This document shows, one piece after another, positions 37,518-47,381 of a DNA stretch of 64,000 nt (the stretch's first letter is position 1; every line of letters begins with the position of its first letter). The notes below the pieces were generated by a model that made no database searches, was not told the DNA's origin, and saw nothing but the letters and a program-made list of their open reading frames with translations. The DNA is taken from positions 4,713,501 through 4,777,500 of the forward strand of contig NZ_JAQGPN010000001.1 of assembly GCF_028826155.1 (NCBI RefSeq), given 5' to 3'. Source of the DNA: Mesorhizobium shangrilense (GTDB taxonomy: Bacteria; Pseudomonadota; Alphaproteobacteria; Rhizobiales; Rhizobiaceae). The translations under genes were made by a program, and so were the position numbers.

Positions 37518-37952
37518 TCAGCGCTGTGCAACCAGGATAGCGCCGCCGCCGATCAGCATCACCCCGATCCAGTTCACCAGTGTCAGGCGCTCACCGAGGA
37601 AGACCACGCCGAATACAGCCACGAGGACGACGCTCAGCTTGTCGATCGGCGCGACCTGTGCGGCGTCGCCGAGCTTGAGCGCGCGGAAATAGCAGACCCA
37701 GGACGCGCCCGTCGCCAGCCCGGACAGGACGAGGAACAGGTAGGTGTTGCCCGGGATCGCGGTCGGGACCTGCAGCCGGCCGGTTGCCGCGAGCAACGCC
37801 GCCAGCACCCCAAAGATCACGACGGTGCGGATCAGGGTCGCATAGTCGGAATCGATGTCGTGGACGCCTACCTTGGCGAAAATCGCCGTCAGGGCCGCGA
37901 AAATCGCCGACAGCAGCGCCCAGAACAGCCATGATGACGTTAAATCGGCCAA
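37518..37952 (-). CDS. Single-domain EamA/DMT family membrane transporter
   Basis: 144 residues with about five hydrophobic helices, matching one EamA repeat: LFWALLSAIFAALTAIFAKVGV at the N-terminus and LNWIGVMLIGGGAILVAQR-type end. The family normally has two EamA repeats (about 300 residues); single-repeat versions exist and are expected to dimerise. The substrate is unknown; members export metabolites or drugs. It is a single gene between the lipoprotein and hemW genes. Confidence 0.85.
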   Translation of the reverse strand: MADLTSSWLFWALLSAIFAALTAIFAKVGVHDIDSDYATLIRTVVIFGVLAALLAATGRLQVPTAIPGNTYLFLVLSGLATGASWVCYFRALKLGDAAQVAPIDKLSVVLVAVFGVVFLGERLTLVNWIGVMLIGGGAILVAQR

Positions 37953-37997
37953 GCGACGCCCCTCTATGGTGAAAGCAATACACTCGCGCTCGGCTGC

Positions 37998-39167
37998 CTA
38001 CCGCGCAAGGTCTGCCACAAGCGCGTCGAGCACCACCATGCCGGCGGCGGTGGCGCGCAGGCCGGAATTGCCGACCGGCGCGATCAGGCCTTCTTCCTGG
38101 AGGATCGCCATGCGGCGCGACGACAGCAACTGGCCCGACAGCGCCTCGTAGCGCGTCAGGTCGATGCCTTCGACCAGCCTCAGCCCCATCATCAGGAACT
38201 CGTCGGCCTCTTCCGAGCGCGTCAGCACTTCGCCGCCGGTCAGGCCCTGGCCCTTTGATTCGACGAGATTGAGCCACGCTTCAGGGAACTTTTCGGTGAA
38301 GGTGACCACCCTTTTGCCACCCTCGACGTAGCGGCCGTGGGCGCCGGGCCCGACTCCGACATATTCGCCGTAGCGCCAGTAGGTCAGGTTGTGGCGGCTC
38401 TCGCAGCCCGGCTTCGCATGGTTCGAGATCTCGTAGGCGGGCAGGCCGTGGGCGGCAGTGACCTCCTGCGTCATCTCATAGAGATCGGCCGCCGCCTCGG
38501 CGTCCGGGAGGACGAATTTTCCGGCCGCGTGGAGGGCGTGGAAGCGCGTGCCCTCCTCGATGGTGAGCTGGTAGAGCGAGAGGTGGTCGACGGCGTAGCC
38601 GATGGCGGTTTCCAGTTCGGCCGCCCAGGCGTCGCAGGTCTGGCCGGGGCGCGCGTAGATGAGGTCGAAGGAGAGCCGCGGGAATATCTCGCGGGCCAGC
38701 CCGATCGCCTTCAACGCCTCCTCCACATTGTGCAGGCGGCCGAGAAAGCGCAGGTCCGCATCGTTGAGCGCCTGGACACCCAACGAAACGCGGTTGACGC
38801 CGGCGGCACGGTAGCCGCGGAAGCGCTCGGCCTCCACGGAAGAGGGGTTGGCCTCGAGCGTCACCTCAATACCGTCGGGCACGGTCCAGTTGGCGGCGAC
38901 GGCCTCCAGGATCGCGCCGACCGTTTCAGGCTTCATCAGCGAGGGCGTGCCGCCGCCGATGAAGATGCTGGTGACGGTGCGGGGGCCGGTGCGTTCGCGA
39001 CGGTCGGCCAGTTCGGCAATGAACGCCTTGGCGTAGCGCTCCTGGTCGACGCCCTGATGGCGTACATGGCTGTTGAAGTCGCAATACGGGCACTTGGCCG
39101 CGCAGAATGGCCAATGGACGTAGATCCCGAAGCCCGGATCCCGATCTATCGGAACGATCCTCCTCAC
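37998..39167 (-). CDS. hemW: Radical SAM family heme chaperone HemW
   Basis: Radical-SAM protein that binds haem and delivers it to membrane targets; formerly annotated as a second HemN. It is 389 residues from the GTG at 39167, which overlaps the rdgB stop (GTGA). The frame is open to 39248 but lies inside rdgB. The cluster-binding motif is [10 protein letters not shown] (CxxxCxxC), without the extra Cys that marks true coproporphyrinogen dehydrogenase. Other features are [26 protein letters not shown] and the HemW C-terminal domain around [15 protein letters not shown]. It forms an operon with rph, the VOC gene and rdgB. Confidence 0.95.
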   Translation of the reverse strand: MRRIVPIDRDPGFGIYVHWPFCAAKCPYCDFNSHVRHQGVDQERYAKAFIAELADRRERTGPRTVTSIFIGGGTPSLMKPETVGAILEAVAANWTVPDGIEVTLEANPSSVEAERFRGYRAAGVNRVSLGVQALNDADLRFLGRLHNVEEALKAIGLAREIFPRLSFDLIYARPGQTCDAWAAELETAIGYAVDHLSLYQLTIEEGTRFHALHAAGKFVLPDAEAAADLYEMTQEVTAAHGLPAYEISNHAKPGCESRHNLTYWRYGEYVGVGPGAHGRYVEGGKRVVTFTEKFPEAWLNLVESKGQGLTGGEVLTRSEEADEFLMMGLRLVEGIDLTRYEALSGQLLSSRRMAILQEEGLIAPVGNSGLRATAAGMVVLDALVADLAR

Positions 39168-39811
39168 GCCGAACCGAGGCGCGCGCGCGCAAGCTTTTGG
39201 AAGGCGCGGGCGCGATGCGAAAGGGCTTCCGCCTGGCCCGGCTTCCACCCGTGCTTTTCCTCGGCGCTCATTTCGCCAAAAGTGCGGACGTGGCCGAGCG
39301 GCAGGAAGACCGGGTCGTACCCAAAGCCTTTTTCGCCGCGCGGCGGCCAGACGAGGTGGCCCTCCGCAGCGCCACGGAAATACTCGGCCTCTCCGTCGGG
39401 CCAGGCCAGGCAGATGACGGCGACGAAGCGGCCGGCGCGCTGCCCGGGCTCGGTCGCGCCCTTCTCCTGAAGCAGTTTTTCCGTCTTCTCCATCGCCATC
39501 ATGAAATCGCGCGTGCCGTCCGGCTTTTCAGCCCAGTTGGCCGTGTAAACGCCGGGTTGGCCATCAAGGGCGTCGACGACGAGGCCGGAATCGTCCGACA
39601 TGGCCGGAAGGCCGGTGGCCTGAGCGGCGGCGAACGCCTTGATGTAGGCATTCTGCTCGAAGGTGGTGCCTGTCTCCTCGGGCTCGGGCAGGCCGAACTC
39701 CTTCGCCGATTTCGTTTCGATGCCGAAGGGCGCCAGCAGATCGGCGAATTCGCGCAGCTTGCCTGAGTTGTGGCTCGCAACGACCAGGGTTTGCCCGTTC
39801 AGATCACGCAT
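39164..39811 (-). CDS. rdgB: Non-canonical purine NTP pyrophosphatase, RdgB/HAM1 family
   Basis: Hydrolyses ITP, dITP and XTP to monophosphates, keeping deaminated purines out of DNA and RNA. It is 215 residues. Motifs are [13 protein letters not shown] at the N-terminus (substrate loop), [31 protein letters not shown] (metal Asp) and [10 protein letters not shown] with the late [10 protein letters not shown]. The start at 39811 abuts the VOC gene stop at 39812, and the end overlaps the hemW start. Confidence 0.96.
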   Translation of the reverse strand: MRDLNGQTLVVASHNSGKLREFADLLAPFGIETKSAKEFGLPEPEETGTTFEQNAYIKAFAAAQATGLPAMSDDSGLVVDALDGQPGVYTANWAEKPDGTRDFMMAMEKTEKLLQEKGATEPGQRAGRFVAVICLAWPDGEAEYFRGAAEGHLVWPPRGEKGFGYDPVFLPLGHVRTFGEMSAEEKHGWKPGQAEALSHRARAFQKLARARLGSA

Positions 39812-40222
39812 TCAAAGACCCCAGATACGCGGTTCGGCGAACTCGATCGAATTGCCGGATGGATCGCGGAAATAGATTGAACGGCCGCCGTTCGGCCACT
39901 CGAAATCGGCTTCAATCGCGATGTTGAGTGATTCCAGCCGCGACTTCCAGCGGCCGATCTCGTCGGCCGTGGCCGAGAAGCAGAGATGGCCTTGCCCGGC
40001 AGTTCCATGCGGCGGCACCGGCAGCTTGGCGTCCGGCGGCGGTGGGTTCCTGGTCGCCTCGGCGTTGAAGAGAAGCAGGACGCCCTGCCCGCAGCGGAAG
40101 AATGCGTGACGGCCCGGAACCGCCGAAATTCGGCTGAGATCAAGCACGTCTGCGTAAAACGCCTCTGCCGCGACAAGGTCGGTGACGTAGAGGGCGGTTT
40201 CAAGGACGGCGGAAGGGGTCAT
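39812..40222 (-). CDS. VOC (glyoxalase/bleomycin resistance) superfamily protein
   Basis: 136-residue vicinal-oxygen-chelate fold protein starting at the ATG at 40222; the longer open frame to 40399 runs through rph and is not used. Family features are VLETALYVTDLVAAEAFYADVL at the N-terminus, HLCFSATADEIGRW in the middle and IYFRDPSGNSIEFAEP at the end, with the metal-ligand Glu in NSIEFAE. The reaction is unknown. It sits exactly between rph and rdgB with no gap to rdgB, so it is co-expressed with the nucleotide-housekeeping genes. Confidence 0.9.
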   Translation of the reverse strand: MTPSAVLETALYVTDLVAAEAFYADVLDLSRISAVPGRHAFFRCGQGVLLLFNAEATRNPPPPDAKLPVPPHGTAGQGHLCFSATADEIGRWKSRLESLNIAIEADFEWPNGGRSIYFRDPSGNSIEFAEPRIWGL

Positions 40223-40289
40223 GAGCGGACCTTGGCGCTTTCGGCGCGACTGCGATGCTCGCCCCCTCTTCCCACCAGCGGAAAGCCGG

Positions 40290-40306
40290 CGGCCGCGAGG
40301 CGGCCG
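40290..40306 (-). terminator. Hairpin downstream of rph
   Basis: CGGCCGC-GAG-GCGGCCG forms a perfect 7-bp stem with a 3-nt loop in the 121-bp gap between rph and the VOC gene. There is no T-run on the transcribed strand, so it may slow rather than stop the polymerase, or protect the rph mRNA end. Confidence 0.35.
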
Positions 40307-40343
40307 AACGGGAGGGAGCAAGACCACATCGCAAGGTACTCCC

Positions 40344-41060
40344 TTAGCCGACCGCCATCTGCTGGAGGCTGACCAGCCGCCGGATGCCGTTTCTGGCAAG
40401 GGACATCAGCTCGCCGAACTGCTCCTCGGTGAACGGCTCGCCTTCCGCCGTTCCTTGGACTTCCACGATGCCGCCCTTGCCGGTCATGACGAAATTGGCG
40501 TCCGTGCCAGCCGAGGAATCCTCCAGATAGTCGAGGTCGATCACCGGCCGGCCGTTGTGGATGCCGCAGGAAATGGCGGCCACGTGGTCCTTCAGGACTT
40601 TCGAAACCGCGATCATCTGACGCGCCTCCATCCAGCGCAGGCAGTCGTGAAGCGCCACCCAGCCGCCGGTGATGGCCGCGGTGCGCGTGCCGCCGTCGGC
40701 CTGGATGACATCGCAGTCGACCGTGATCTGCCGCTCGCCCAGCGCCTGGAGGTCCACCACGGCGCGCAGGCTGCGGCCGATCAGGCGCTGGATCTCGAGC
40801 GTACGGCCGCCCTGCTTGCCCGCCGAGGCCTCGCGCCGCATCCGATCGCCCGTCGCGCGGGGCAGCATGCCGTATTCGGCCGTGACCCAGCCCCGCCCGG
40901 AATTGCGCATCCAGTTCGGCACCTTTTCTTCGAGGCTCGCGGTGCAGAGCACGTGCGTGTCGCCGAACTTGACGAGGCATGAGCCTTCGGCGTGCTTGGA
41001 CACGTTGCGTTCGAAGGAAATTGCCCGCATCTCGTCGGGCTGGCGTTTGGAGGGGCGCAT
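40344..41060 (-). CDS. rph: Ribonuclease PH
   Basis: Phosphorolytic 3'-to-5' exoribonuclease trimming tRNA 3' ends. It is 238 residues, normal. Motifs are [82 protein letters not shown] (phosphate site) and [21 protein letters not shown]. It is divergent from hrcA across a 162-bp gap, a hallmark arrangement of alphaproteobacteria. Confidence 0.97.
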   Translation of the reverse strand: MRPSKRQPDEMRAISFERNVSKHAEGSCLVKFGDTHVLCTASLEEKVPNWMRNSGRGWVTAEYGMLPRATGDRMRREASAGKQGGRTLEIQRLIGRSLRAVVDLQALGERQITVDCDVIQADGGTRTAAITGGWVALHDCLRWMEARQMIAVSKVLKDHVAAISCGIHNGRPVIDLDYLEDSSAGTDANFVMTGKGGIVEVQGTAEGEPFTEEQFGELMSLARNGIRRLVSLQQMAVG

Positions 41061-41168
41061 TCGGCTCTCTGCTGTCGCTGGTCGGGATTCGTGGCCGGCT
41101 TTTACCGGCAGGGCGAGCCCTACGCAAAGGAAAAGCCATCTGTCGCCACAAGACGGCCGGGCGTGATG

Positions 41169-41196
41169 TTGAGTTCGGCGCGGCGCGGTCTATATC
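41169..41196 (+). promoter_or_regulatory. Candidate hrcA promoter
   Basis: TTGAGT (41169-41174) and TATATC (41191-41196) are separated by 16 bp, 26 bp upstream of the hrcA ATG, which has a GAAGG ribosome site. No CIRCE element (TTAGCACTC-N9-GAGTGCTAA) is visible here, so autoregulation by HrcA is not supported at this promoter. Confidence 0.45.
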
Positions 41197-41222
41197 TTGA
41201 CGCCTGAAGGTTCCTTGCTGCG

Positions 41223-42293
41223 ATGACCAAGCCGATCACCGATCCGACCCTGCAGACGCTCGACCTGCGCTCGCGAGACATATTCCGCCGCATCGTCGAT
41301 TCGTATCTGCGCGATGGCGAACCGGTCGGCTCGCGCAACCTGTCGCGGCTGCTGCCGTCCACGCTGTCGCCGGCCACCGTGCGCAACGTGATGAGCGATC
41401 TCGAACATCTCGGGCTCGTCTACGCACCCCATATTTCGGCGGGGCGACTGCCGACCCAGAAGGGGCTGCGCTTCTTTGTCGACGCCTTCATGGAGCTTGG
41501 CGACCTGACCGAGGAGGAGCGGCGCGCCATCGAGGCTCAGATGAAGGCGTCGGGCAGCGGCGCCTCGGTAGAGCACATGCTGACCGAGGCCAGCCAGATG
41601 CTTTCCGGGCTGTCGCGCGGCGCCGGGGTGGTGCTGACCGCCAAGAACGAGATGCCGCTCAAGCATATCGAGTTCATCCAGCTGGAGCCCTCCCGGGCGC
41701 TGGCCGTGCTGGTGTCGCAGAGCGGCGACGTGGAGAACCGTGTGGTCGAGCTTTCGCCCGGCGTGACCACGTCCCAGTTGCACGAAGCGTCGAATTTCCT
41801 CAACGCCCACATCCGGGGGCGAACGCTGGCCGAGGCGCGGACGGAGATCGAGCGCCTGAAGGACGAGACGCGGCAAGCGCTCGACACGCTGTCGCAGGCC
41901 CTGGTCGAGAAAGGGCTGGCGATCTGGGCGGGCGCGGAAAGCGGCCTGCCGGCGCGGCTGATCGTGCGCGGGCGCGCGAACCTGCTCGAGAACGTGACCG
42001 CGCAAGCCGATCTGGAACTGCTCAAGCATCTGTTCGACGATCTGGAGACGAAAGACGGTTTGATCCAGCTTCTCGACCTTGCCGAAAGCGGCTCGGGCGT
42101 GCGCATCTTCATCGGCTCTGAGAACAAGCTGTTCTCGCTGTCCGGCTCGTCGCTGGTGGTCGCGCCCTATCGCGACAAGGATGCCCGCGTCGTGGGCGCG
42201 CTCGGCGTCATCGGGCCGACCCGGCTCAACTATGCCCGCATCGTGCCGATGGTAGACTATACCGCGCAACTGATCAGCCGGATGCTGCGTTAG
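41223..42293 (+). CDS. hrcA: Heat-inducible transcriptional repressor HrcA
   Basis: Repressor of chaperonin genes through CIRCE operators; folding is itself GroEL-dependent. It is 356 residues. The N-terminal winged helix is [24 protein letters not shown] then [40 protein letters not shown]. The GAF-like middle and dimerisation region follow, ending [26 protein letters not shown], a family signature. It lies upstream of grpE on the same strand with a 131-bp gap that carries a separate promoter candidate. Confidence 0.97.
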   Translation: MTKPITDPTLQTLDLRSRDIFRRIVDSYLRDGEPVGSRNLSRLLPSTLSPATVRNVMSDLEHLGLVYAPHISAGRLPTQKGLRFFVDAFMELGDLTEEERRAIEAQMKASGSGASVEHMLTEASQMLSGLSRGAGVVLTAKNEMPLKHIEFIQLEPSRALAVLVSQSGDVENRVVELSPGVTTSQLHEASNFLNAHIRGRTLAEARTEIERLKDETRQALDTLSQALVEKGLAIWAGAESGLPARLIVRGRANLLENVTAQADLELLKHLFDDLETKDGLIQLLDLAESGSGVRIFIGSENKLFSLSGSSLVVAPYRDKDARVVGALGVIGPTRLNYARIVPMVDYTAQLISRMLR

Positions 42294-42355
42294 CTGCATT
42301 CAGGCGTCCACATCGCTCTGCCCGGCGCGTGACGTCTGGCAAAGCCGCCTCGAGC

Positions 42356-42384
42356 CTTGATTTTTGGACTCCGAAGCTCGATAT
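42356..42384 (+). promoter_or_regulatory. Candidate RpoH (heat-shock) promoter of grpE
   Basis: CTTGAT (42356-42361) and CGATAT (42379-42384) with a 17-bp spacer resemble the alphaproteobacterial sigma-32 pattern (CTTGAA, about 17 bp, C-rich then TAT). It lies 40 bp upstream of the grpE ATG, in the gap after hrcA. It is a visual match to a degenerate consensus only. Confidence 0.4.
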
Positions 42385-42424
42385 CGGGCGCAACTTCGTG
42401 GCCCCCAAGACCAACGGAAATCCA

Positions 42425-43051
42425 ATGAACGACATCCCCAAGGAAAACGGCTCGGTTGAAGACATGCTGGATACGTCGGAGACCGTGAACGTCGAAGCGC
42501 CGGATGAAGGCGATTTCGAGGTGCTGACGCGCCTGATGAAGGAAAACGAGGAGCTCAAGGACCGCGTGCTTCGCTCCGCCGCGGAAATGGAGAATCTTCG
42601 CCGCCGCACGGCGCGTGACGTCCAGGACGCCCGCGCCTACGCCATCGCCAATTTCGCGCGCGACATGCTGTCGGTGTCGGACAATCTGCGCCGCGCCATC
42701 GAGGCCGTGCCCGCCGAGGCAAACGATGCGGGCCTGACAGCGCTCGTAGAGGGCGTAGAGGTCACCGAACGTGCCATGCTGGCCGCGCTCGAGCGCCACG
42801 GCGTTAAGAAGCTTGCGCCGGAAGGCGAGAAGTTCGACCCGAACTTCCACCAGGCCATGTTCGAGATCCCCAACCCGGGGGTTCCGACGGGCACCGTGCT
42901 GCAGGTCGTCCAGCCCGGCTATTCGATCGGCGAGCGCGTGCTGCGGCCGGCCATGGTCGGCGTGTCGAGCGGCGGCCCCAAGCATGCGCCAGCCAACGAC
43001 GCCAAGCCCGAGCCGGGACCGGTGAACGAGCAGGCGGAAAAGGACGCGTAA
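42425..43051 (+). CDS. grpE: Nucleotide exchange factor GrpE
   Basis: Co-chaperone that releases ADP from DnaK. It is 208 residues from the ATG at 42425 (GGAAA upstream); the open frame to 42329 is an extension over the promoter region. An N-terminal acidic flexible arm precedes the long dimer helix ([24 protein letters not shown] region). The beta-wing domain has [50 protein letters not shown]. Its co-location with hrcA supports heat-shock control. Confidence 0.97.
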   Translation: MNDIPKENGSVEDMLDTSETVNVEAPDEGDFEVLTRLMKENEELKDRVLRSAAEMENLRRRTARDVQDARAYAIANFARDMLSVSDNLRRAIEAVPAEANDAGLTALVEGVEVTERAMLAALERHGVKKLAPEGEKFDPNFHQAMFEIPNPGVPTGTVLQVVQPGYSIGERVLRPAMVGVSSGGPKHAPANDAKPEPGPVNEQAEKDA

Positions 43052-43062
43052 TAAGGGAAGAA

Positions 43063-43150
43063 GGGAGTAGGGCAACAAGGTTTCCGAGTGCCTTGGCCCG
43101 GCGTCGGATTGCAGGCGGGCTGGTAGGGTATATTGTTTCTCCCTACTCCC
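43063..43150. repeat. Long-range inverted repeat GGGAGTAGGG / CCCTACTCCC between grpE and the TRIC gene
   Basis: GGGAGTAGGG (43063-43072) is matched by its exact complement at 43141-43150, and flanking bases (AACAA / TTGT) extend the pairing with a bulge. The arms enclose 68 bp that include TATATT at 43129-43134, a possible -10 for the TRIC gene. A shorter repeat with the same AGTAGGG core lies at 46386-46418. Role unknown: a terminator for grpE, an operator or a mobile palindromic repeat. Confidence 0.5.
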
Positions 43151-43174
43151 CTACTCTTTCAGTCCCCTAGACCC

Positions 43175-43807
43175 ATGCTCCTCATCCAGATCCTCGACTA
43201 TGCCGGCGTGGCGGTGTTCGCCGCCACCGGCGCGCTTGCCGCGTCGCGCAAGCAGCTCGACATCATCGGCTTCCTGTTCCTGGCCAGCGCCACGGCGACC
43301 GGCGGCGGCACGGTCCGCGATCTGATCCTCGGCGTCCCGGTCTTCTGGATCGGCAATACCGACTACATATGGATCTGCCTGGCCGTCACGCTGATGGTCT
43401 ACTTCTCCGCGCACCGCGTCGAGTCGCGCTACAAGCTGCTGCTCTGGCTCGACGCCGTGGGCCTCGCCGCCTTCTCGGTGATGGGAGCGCAGAAGGGGCT
43501 GACGATCACGGGCTCGGCGCCGGTCGCCATGATCACCGGCATGCTGACCGCCGCTTTCGGAGGCGTGCTGCGCGATCTTCTGGCCAGCGAACCCTCCGTC
43601 CTCCTCAGTCGCGAGATCTACGTCACCGCCGCATTGGCCGGCGCTGCGACCTACACCATCATCGAGATCGCCGGCGCGCCGATGAACCTCTCCGCGGTGG
43701 CGGGGTTCATCGTTGCCTTTGCGGTGCGCGGCGGGGCGCTGAAGTTCCACTGGCGCCTTCCAGTCTACAAGAGCCGACCAGGCCGGCCGCCCAAGGACAT
43801 CCCTTAA
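43175..43807 (+). CDS. TRIC-type cation channel family membrane protein (YadS/UPF0126)
   Basis: Seven-helix inner-membrane protein of about 210 residues with two repeated halves. Each half carries the family glycine motif: ASATATGGGTVRDLILG and TAAFGGVLRDLLASEPS. Bacterial members are potassium-permeable trimeric channels by structure, with unclear physiology. The ATG at 43175 is used; an in-frame TTG at 43133 lies in the inverted repeat. No clear Shine-Dalgarno is visible. Confidence 0.92.
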   Translation: MLLIQILDYAGVAVFAATGALAASRKQLDIIGFLFLASATATGGGTVRDLILGVPVFWIGNTDYIWICLAVTLMVYFSAHRVESRYKLLLWLDAVGLAAFSVMGAQKGLTITGSAPVAMITGMLTAAFGGVLRDLLASEPSVLLSREIYVTAALAGAATYTIIEIAGAPMNLSAVAGFIVAFAVRGGALKFHWRLPVYKSRPGRPPKDIP

Positions 43808-43839
43808 AGGACCGGCTTGTCCGCCGCCTGCCCGTAGGC

Positions 43840-44601
43840 TCAGGCGGCCACCTTGGCATCGGTGTCGAGGATGGCGCGGTTGCGGCCGCTCTTCTTGGCG
43901 GCGTAGAGCTGCTTGTCGGCGGCGCGCATCAAGTCGCTCAGCGTCGCGTTGGCCGACAGCCCGGTGCCGCCGATACTGACCGTCAGCGGCAGCTCGCCGG
44001 CTTGGCCCGGCGAGAACTGGATGTCCTCGACCTGCCTCCTGATGCGCTCGGCGACCTGCGTGGCCTCCCGCGCGCTGGCGCCGAGAAGCAGGACGGCGAA
44101 TTCCTCTCCGCCGATGCGGCCGATCAGGTCCCCTGCGCGGACGCCCCGTTCGATCGCGGCCGAGATTTCGAGCAGCGCATCGTCGCCGACCAGATGGCCG
44201 AAACGATCGTTGACCGACTTGAAGTGATCGGCGTCGATCAGCAGCAACGCGCCGGCCGTCGCGTGCCGGCGGCATGCCTCGACCTCCTGGAAGAATGTCT
44301 CGCGATTGAGAAAGCCCGTCATCGGATCCCGACGCGACTTTTCCATCAGCTTGGCGTGGGTGTCCGCCAGTTCCTGGTGCGTCGCCGCAAGGGCTGCGAG
44401 GGCGACCTTCAGCCGGTCGCTCTGCCAGAACGTGTATGCGCTTACCGGAAATGCCACGAAGATCGGGCAAAGGATGCACATCAACCAGGCCGTTCCGTCG
44501 ACTACGCCGCCAAAGGCGGGGACGATGGATATCGCGACGAGGAGGGAAGCGGCGATGGAGAGGAGGGTCGCCAGCGTAGCTTTGAAGAGGATGCGTATCA
44601 T
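43840..44601 (-). CDS. Membrane-anchored diguanylate cyclase (GGDEF domain)
   Basis: Makes cyclic di-GMP from two GTP. It is 253 residues from the ATG at 44601. Two N-terminal membrane helices (residues about 5-25 and 33-58) precede a short helical linker (VALAALAATHQELADTHAKLMEK) and a GGDEF domain with RDPMTGFLNRETFF, DADHFKSVNDRFGH and the active motif RIGGEEFAVLL. The inhibitory I-site RxxD is present (RAGD), so product feedback is likely. The open frame reaches 44697 but without a better start. Confidence 0.9.
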   Translation of the reverse strand: MIRILFKATLATLLSIAASLLVAISIVPAFGGVVDGTAWLMCILCPIFVAFPVSAYTFWQSDRLKVALAALAATHQELADTHAKLMEKSRRDPMTGFLNRETFFQEVEACRRHATAGALLLIDADHFKSVNDRFGHLVGDDALLEISAAIERGVRAGDLIGRIGGEEFAVLLLGASAREATQVAERIRRQVEDIQFSPGQAGELPLTVSIGGTGLSANATLSDLMRAADKQLYAAKKSGRNRAILDTDAKVAA

Positions 44602-44751
44602 GTCTGCCGCACCCAATGCGCCGCCGGATCGAAACATACCGTTTCGCCGTTCCGTAAAACTCGAACTATGAGAGGGGAAGCCGCCGCCGAGAGGCATTTC
44701 GCCGCGCCCCGGCAGTTCCGGTCCGGCGCTTCCTGGGTTAGTAGGTCAGAC

Positions 44752-45453
44752 ATGACAAGCACACCGGACGCCGCGCGCTTCGCGCACATCACCTCCTGGG
44801 TCTTCGACCTGGACAACACGCTGTATCCTCACCACACGAACCTGTTCTCACAGATCGACGTGAGGATGACCGCCTATGTGTCGGAACTGCTCAAGCTGCC
44901 GCGCGACGAGGCGCGCAAGCTGCAGAAGGAGCTCTATCTTGAGCACGGGACCACGCTTGCCGGGCTGATGGCGCGATACGGCATCAATTCGGACGATTTT
45001 CTCCAGCGCGTCCACGACATCGACTATTCGTGGCTGTCGCCCGACCCGGCCCTGGGCGCCGCCATCAAGGCCCTGCCGGGGCGAAAGTTCATCCTGACGA
45101 ACGGCAGCCGCACGCACGCGGAGCGGACCGCACGCCAGCTCGGCATCTTCGAGCAGTTCGACGACATATTCGACATCGTCGCCGCCGGCCTGACGCCGAA
45201 GCCGGCGCGGGAGACCTACGACAAGTTCCTCGCCCTCCACGAGGTGGCGGGCCCCAACGCCGCAATGTTCGAGGATCTGGCGCGCAACCTCATCGCGCCC
45301 AAGGCGCTCGGCATGACCACCGTGCTGGTGGTGCCGCGCAACTTCGAGCCGACCTTCTCCGAGATCTGGGAGCGCGACGCAGCGCAGGAGGACGAGGTCG
45401 ACTATGTCACGGACGACCTGACGGCGTTCCTGCGGACGATTGTGCCGGAGTGA
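44752..45453 (+). CDS. HAD family pyrimidine 5'-nucleotidase-like hydrolase
   Basis: Haloacid-dehalogenase phosphatase, 233 residues from the ATG at 44752 (AGGT upstream). The nucleophile motif is WVFDLDNTLYPHH (DxDxT). Motif II is FILTNGSRTHAERTARQLGI, and motifs III/IV fall around GLTPKPARETYDKFL and AAMFEDLARNLIAPKALGMTTVLV. The family includes yeast Sdt1-like pyrimidine nucleotidases and is usually found near dapD in Rhizobiales. It probably clears nucleoside monophosphates, including non-canonical ones. Confidence 0.9.
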   Translation: MTSTPDAARFAHITSWVFDLDNTLYPHHTNLFSQIDVRMTAYVSELLKLPRDEARKLQKELYLEHGTTLAGLMARYGINSDDFLQRVHDIDYSWLSPDPALGAAIKALPGRKFILTNGSRTHAERTARQLGIFEQFDDIFDIVAAGLTPKPARETYDKFLALHEVAGPNAAMFEDLARNLIAPKALGMTTVLVVPRNFEPTFSEIWERDAAQEDEVDYVTDDLTAFLRTIVPE

Positions 45454-45471
45454 CGCGAGGGCGACCCGCCC

Positions 45472-46311
45472 TCAGATCCCGTAAAACTCCCGGATGATAT
45501 TCCAGGCCTCGTCGGCGGTCTCGGCGTAGTCGATGATCTCCTGGTCGCCCGGCGATATGGTGCCTTGTTCGGCCAGATAGTCGAGGTCGAACGCGCGTTC
45601 CCAGAACTTCCTGCCGAAGAGGATCACCGGCACGCGCTCCATGCGGCCGGTCTGGATGAGCGTCAGCGTCTCGAAGAATTCGTCCAGCGTGCCGAAGCCG
45701 CCCGGGAAAACCACGATCGCCTTGGCCCGCATGACGAAATGCATCTTGCGGATGGCGAAGTAATGGAAGTTGAAGCACAGCTCCGGCGTCACGTAGGGGT
45801 TCGGGGCCTGCTCGTGCGGCAGCACGATGTTGAGGCCGATCGAGGGTGCGCCGACGTCGTGCGCACCGCGGTTGCCGGCCTCCATGACGCCTGGCCCGCC
45901 GCCGGTGACGACGACGAATTCACGGTAGTAGGAACCAGCCGACTGCTGCGAACAAAGGCGGGCGAACTTCCGGGCCTCGTCGTAGTATTTGCTGTTCTGC
46001 TCGAGATTGCGCTTCTGCGTCTCGTTCTTCGCCGCCCAGGCGGGTCCGCCGGGCTCCGGCAGACGCGCGCCGCCGAACATGACGACGGTGGAGCGGATAC
46101 CCCTCTCGGCCAGGATCATCTCCGGCTTGAGGTGTTCGAGCTGGAGACGCACGGCCCGGGTCTCGCGGCGCGTCATGAAGTCTTCGTCGTTCCATGCGAG
46201 GCGGTAGGTCGGCGCGCGCGTCTGCGGCGTGTCCGGCACGCTCTTGGCGCGTTCGAGGTCTTCGTCCGAATGCGGCAGCGGTGTCCAGCCGGCATTCTCC
46301 ATCGGTTTCAT
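45472..46311 (-). CDS. LOG family protein (TIGR00730-like Rossmann fold)
   Basis: 279 residues from the ATG at 46311 (GGGA upstream). LOG motifs: VTGGGPGVMEAGNRGAHDVG and PGGFGTLDEFFETLTLIQT. LOG proteins release free cytokinin bases from nucleotide 5'-monophosphates or act as nucleotide phosphoribohydrolases. This longer form has an N-terminal extension of about 80 residues, so the exact activity is uncertain. It lies convergent to the HAD gene and divergent from dapD. Confidence 0.9.
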   Translation of the reverse strand: MKPMENAGWTPLPHSDEDLERAKSVPDTPQTRAPTYRLAWNDEDFMTRRETRAVRLQLEHLKPEMILAERGIRSTVVMFGGARLPEPGGPAWAAKNETQKRNLEQNSKYYDEARKFARLCSQQSAGSYYREFVVVTGGGPGVMEAGNRGAHDVGAPSIGLNIVLPHEQAPNPYVTPELCFNFHYFAIRKMHFVMRAKAIVVFPGGFGTLDEFFETLTLIQTGRMERVPVILFGRKFWERAFDLDYLAEQGTISPGDQEIIDYAETADEAWNIIREFYGI

Positions 46312-46385
46312 AGCTTTATTCCCGTTCAGTCGTGTCGCACCGTACGATCCCGGCGGCGCGATTGACCCCTCTCCGTGCATGACAT

Positions 46386-46418
46386 AGTAGGGTCCGCGCA
46401 GTTTCGAACCACCCTACT
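46386..46418. repeat. Inverted repeat AGTAGGGT-N17-ACCCTACT upstream of dapD
   Basis: Perfect 8-bp arms in the 146-bp divergent gap between the LOG gene and dapD. It shares the AGTAGGG core with the repeat at 43063-43150. Its position fits an operator or a 5'-UTR hairpin for dapD. It is seen directly and its role is unknown. Confidence 0.45.
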
Positions 46419-46457
46419 CGTCCGCGTCTTAACGCCACCTTTAACGGAGTATTTGCC

Positions 46458-47312
<855 letters not shown>

Positions 47313-47343
47313 TCTTTTTAATGCGCCGACGCACCTTCCACGC

Positions 47344-47367
47344 GGCGCGGGTTAACGCGCCGTTCTT
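47344..47367 (+). terminator. Terminator after dapD
   Basis: GGCGCG-GGTTAA-CGCGCC forms a 6-bp GC stem (47344-47361) followed by GTTCTTT, 31 bp after the dapD stop and just before the DUF805 gene. It is a moderately convincing rho-independent terminator. Confidence 0.5.
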
Positions 47368-47381
47368 TCCTGGAGGGTGAG

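Noticed and set aside
41061..41222. CIRCE operator in front of hrcA
   Set aside because: No TTAGCACTC/GAGTGCTAA pair is present.
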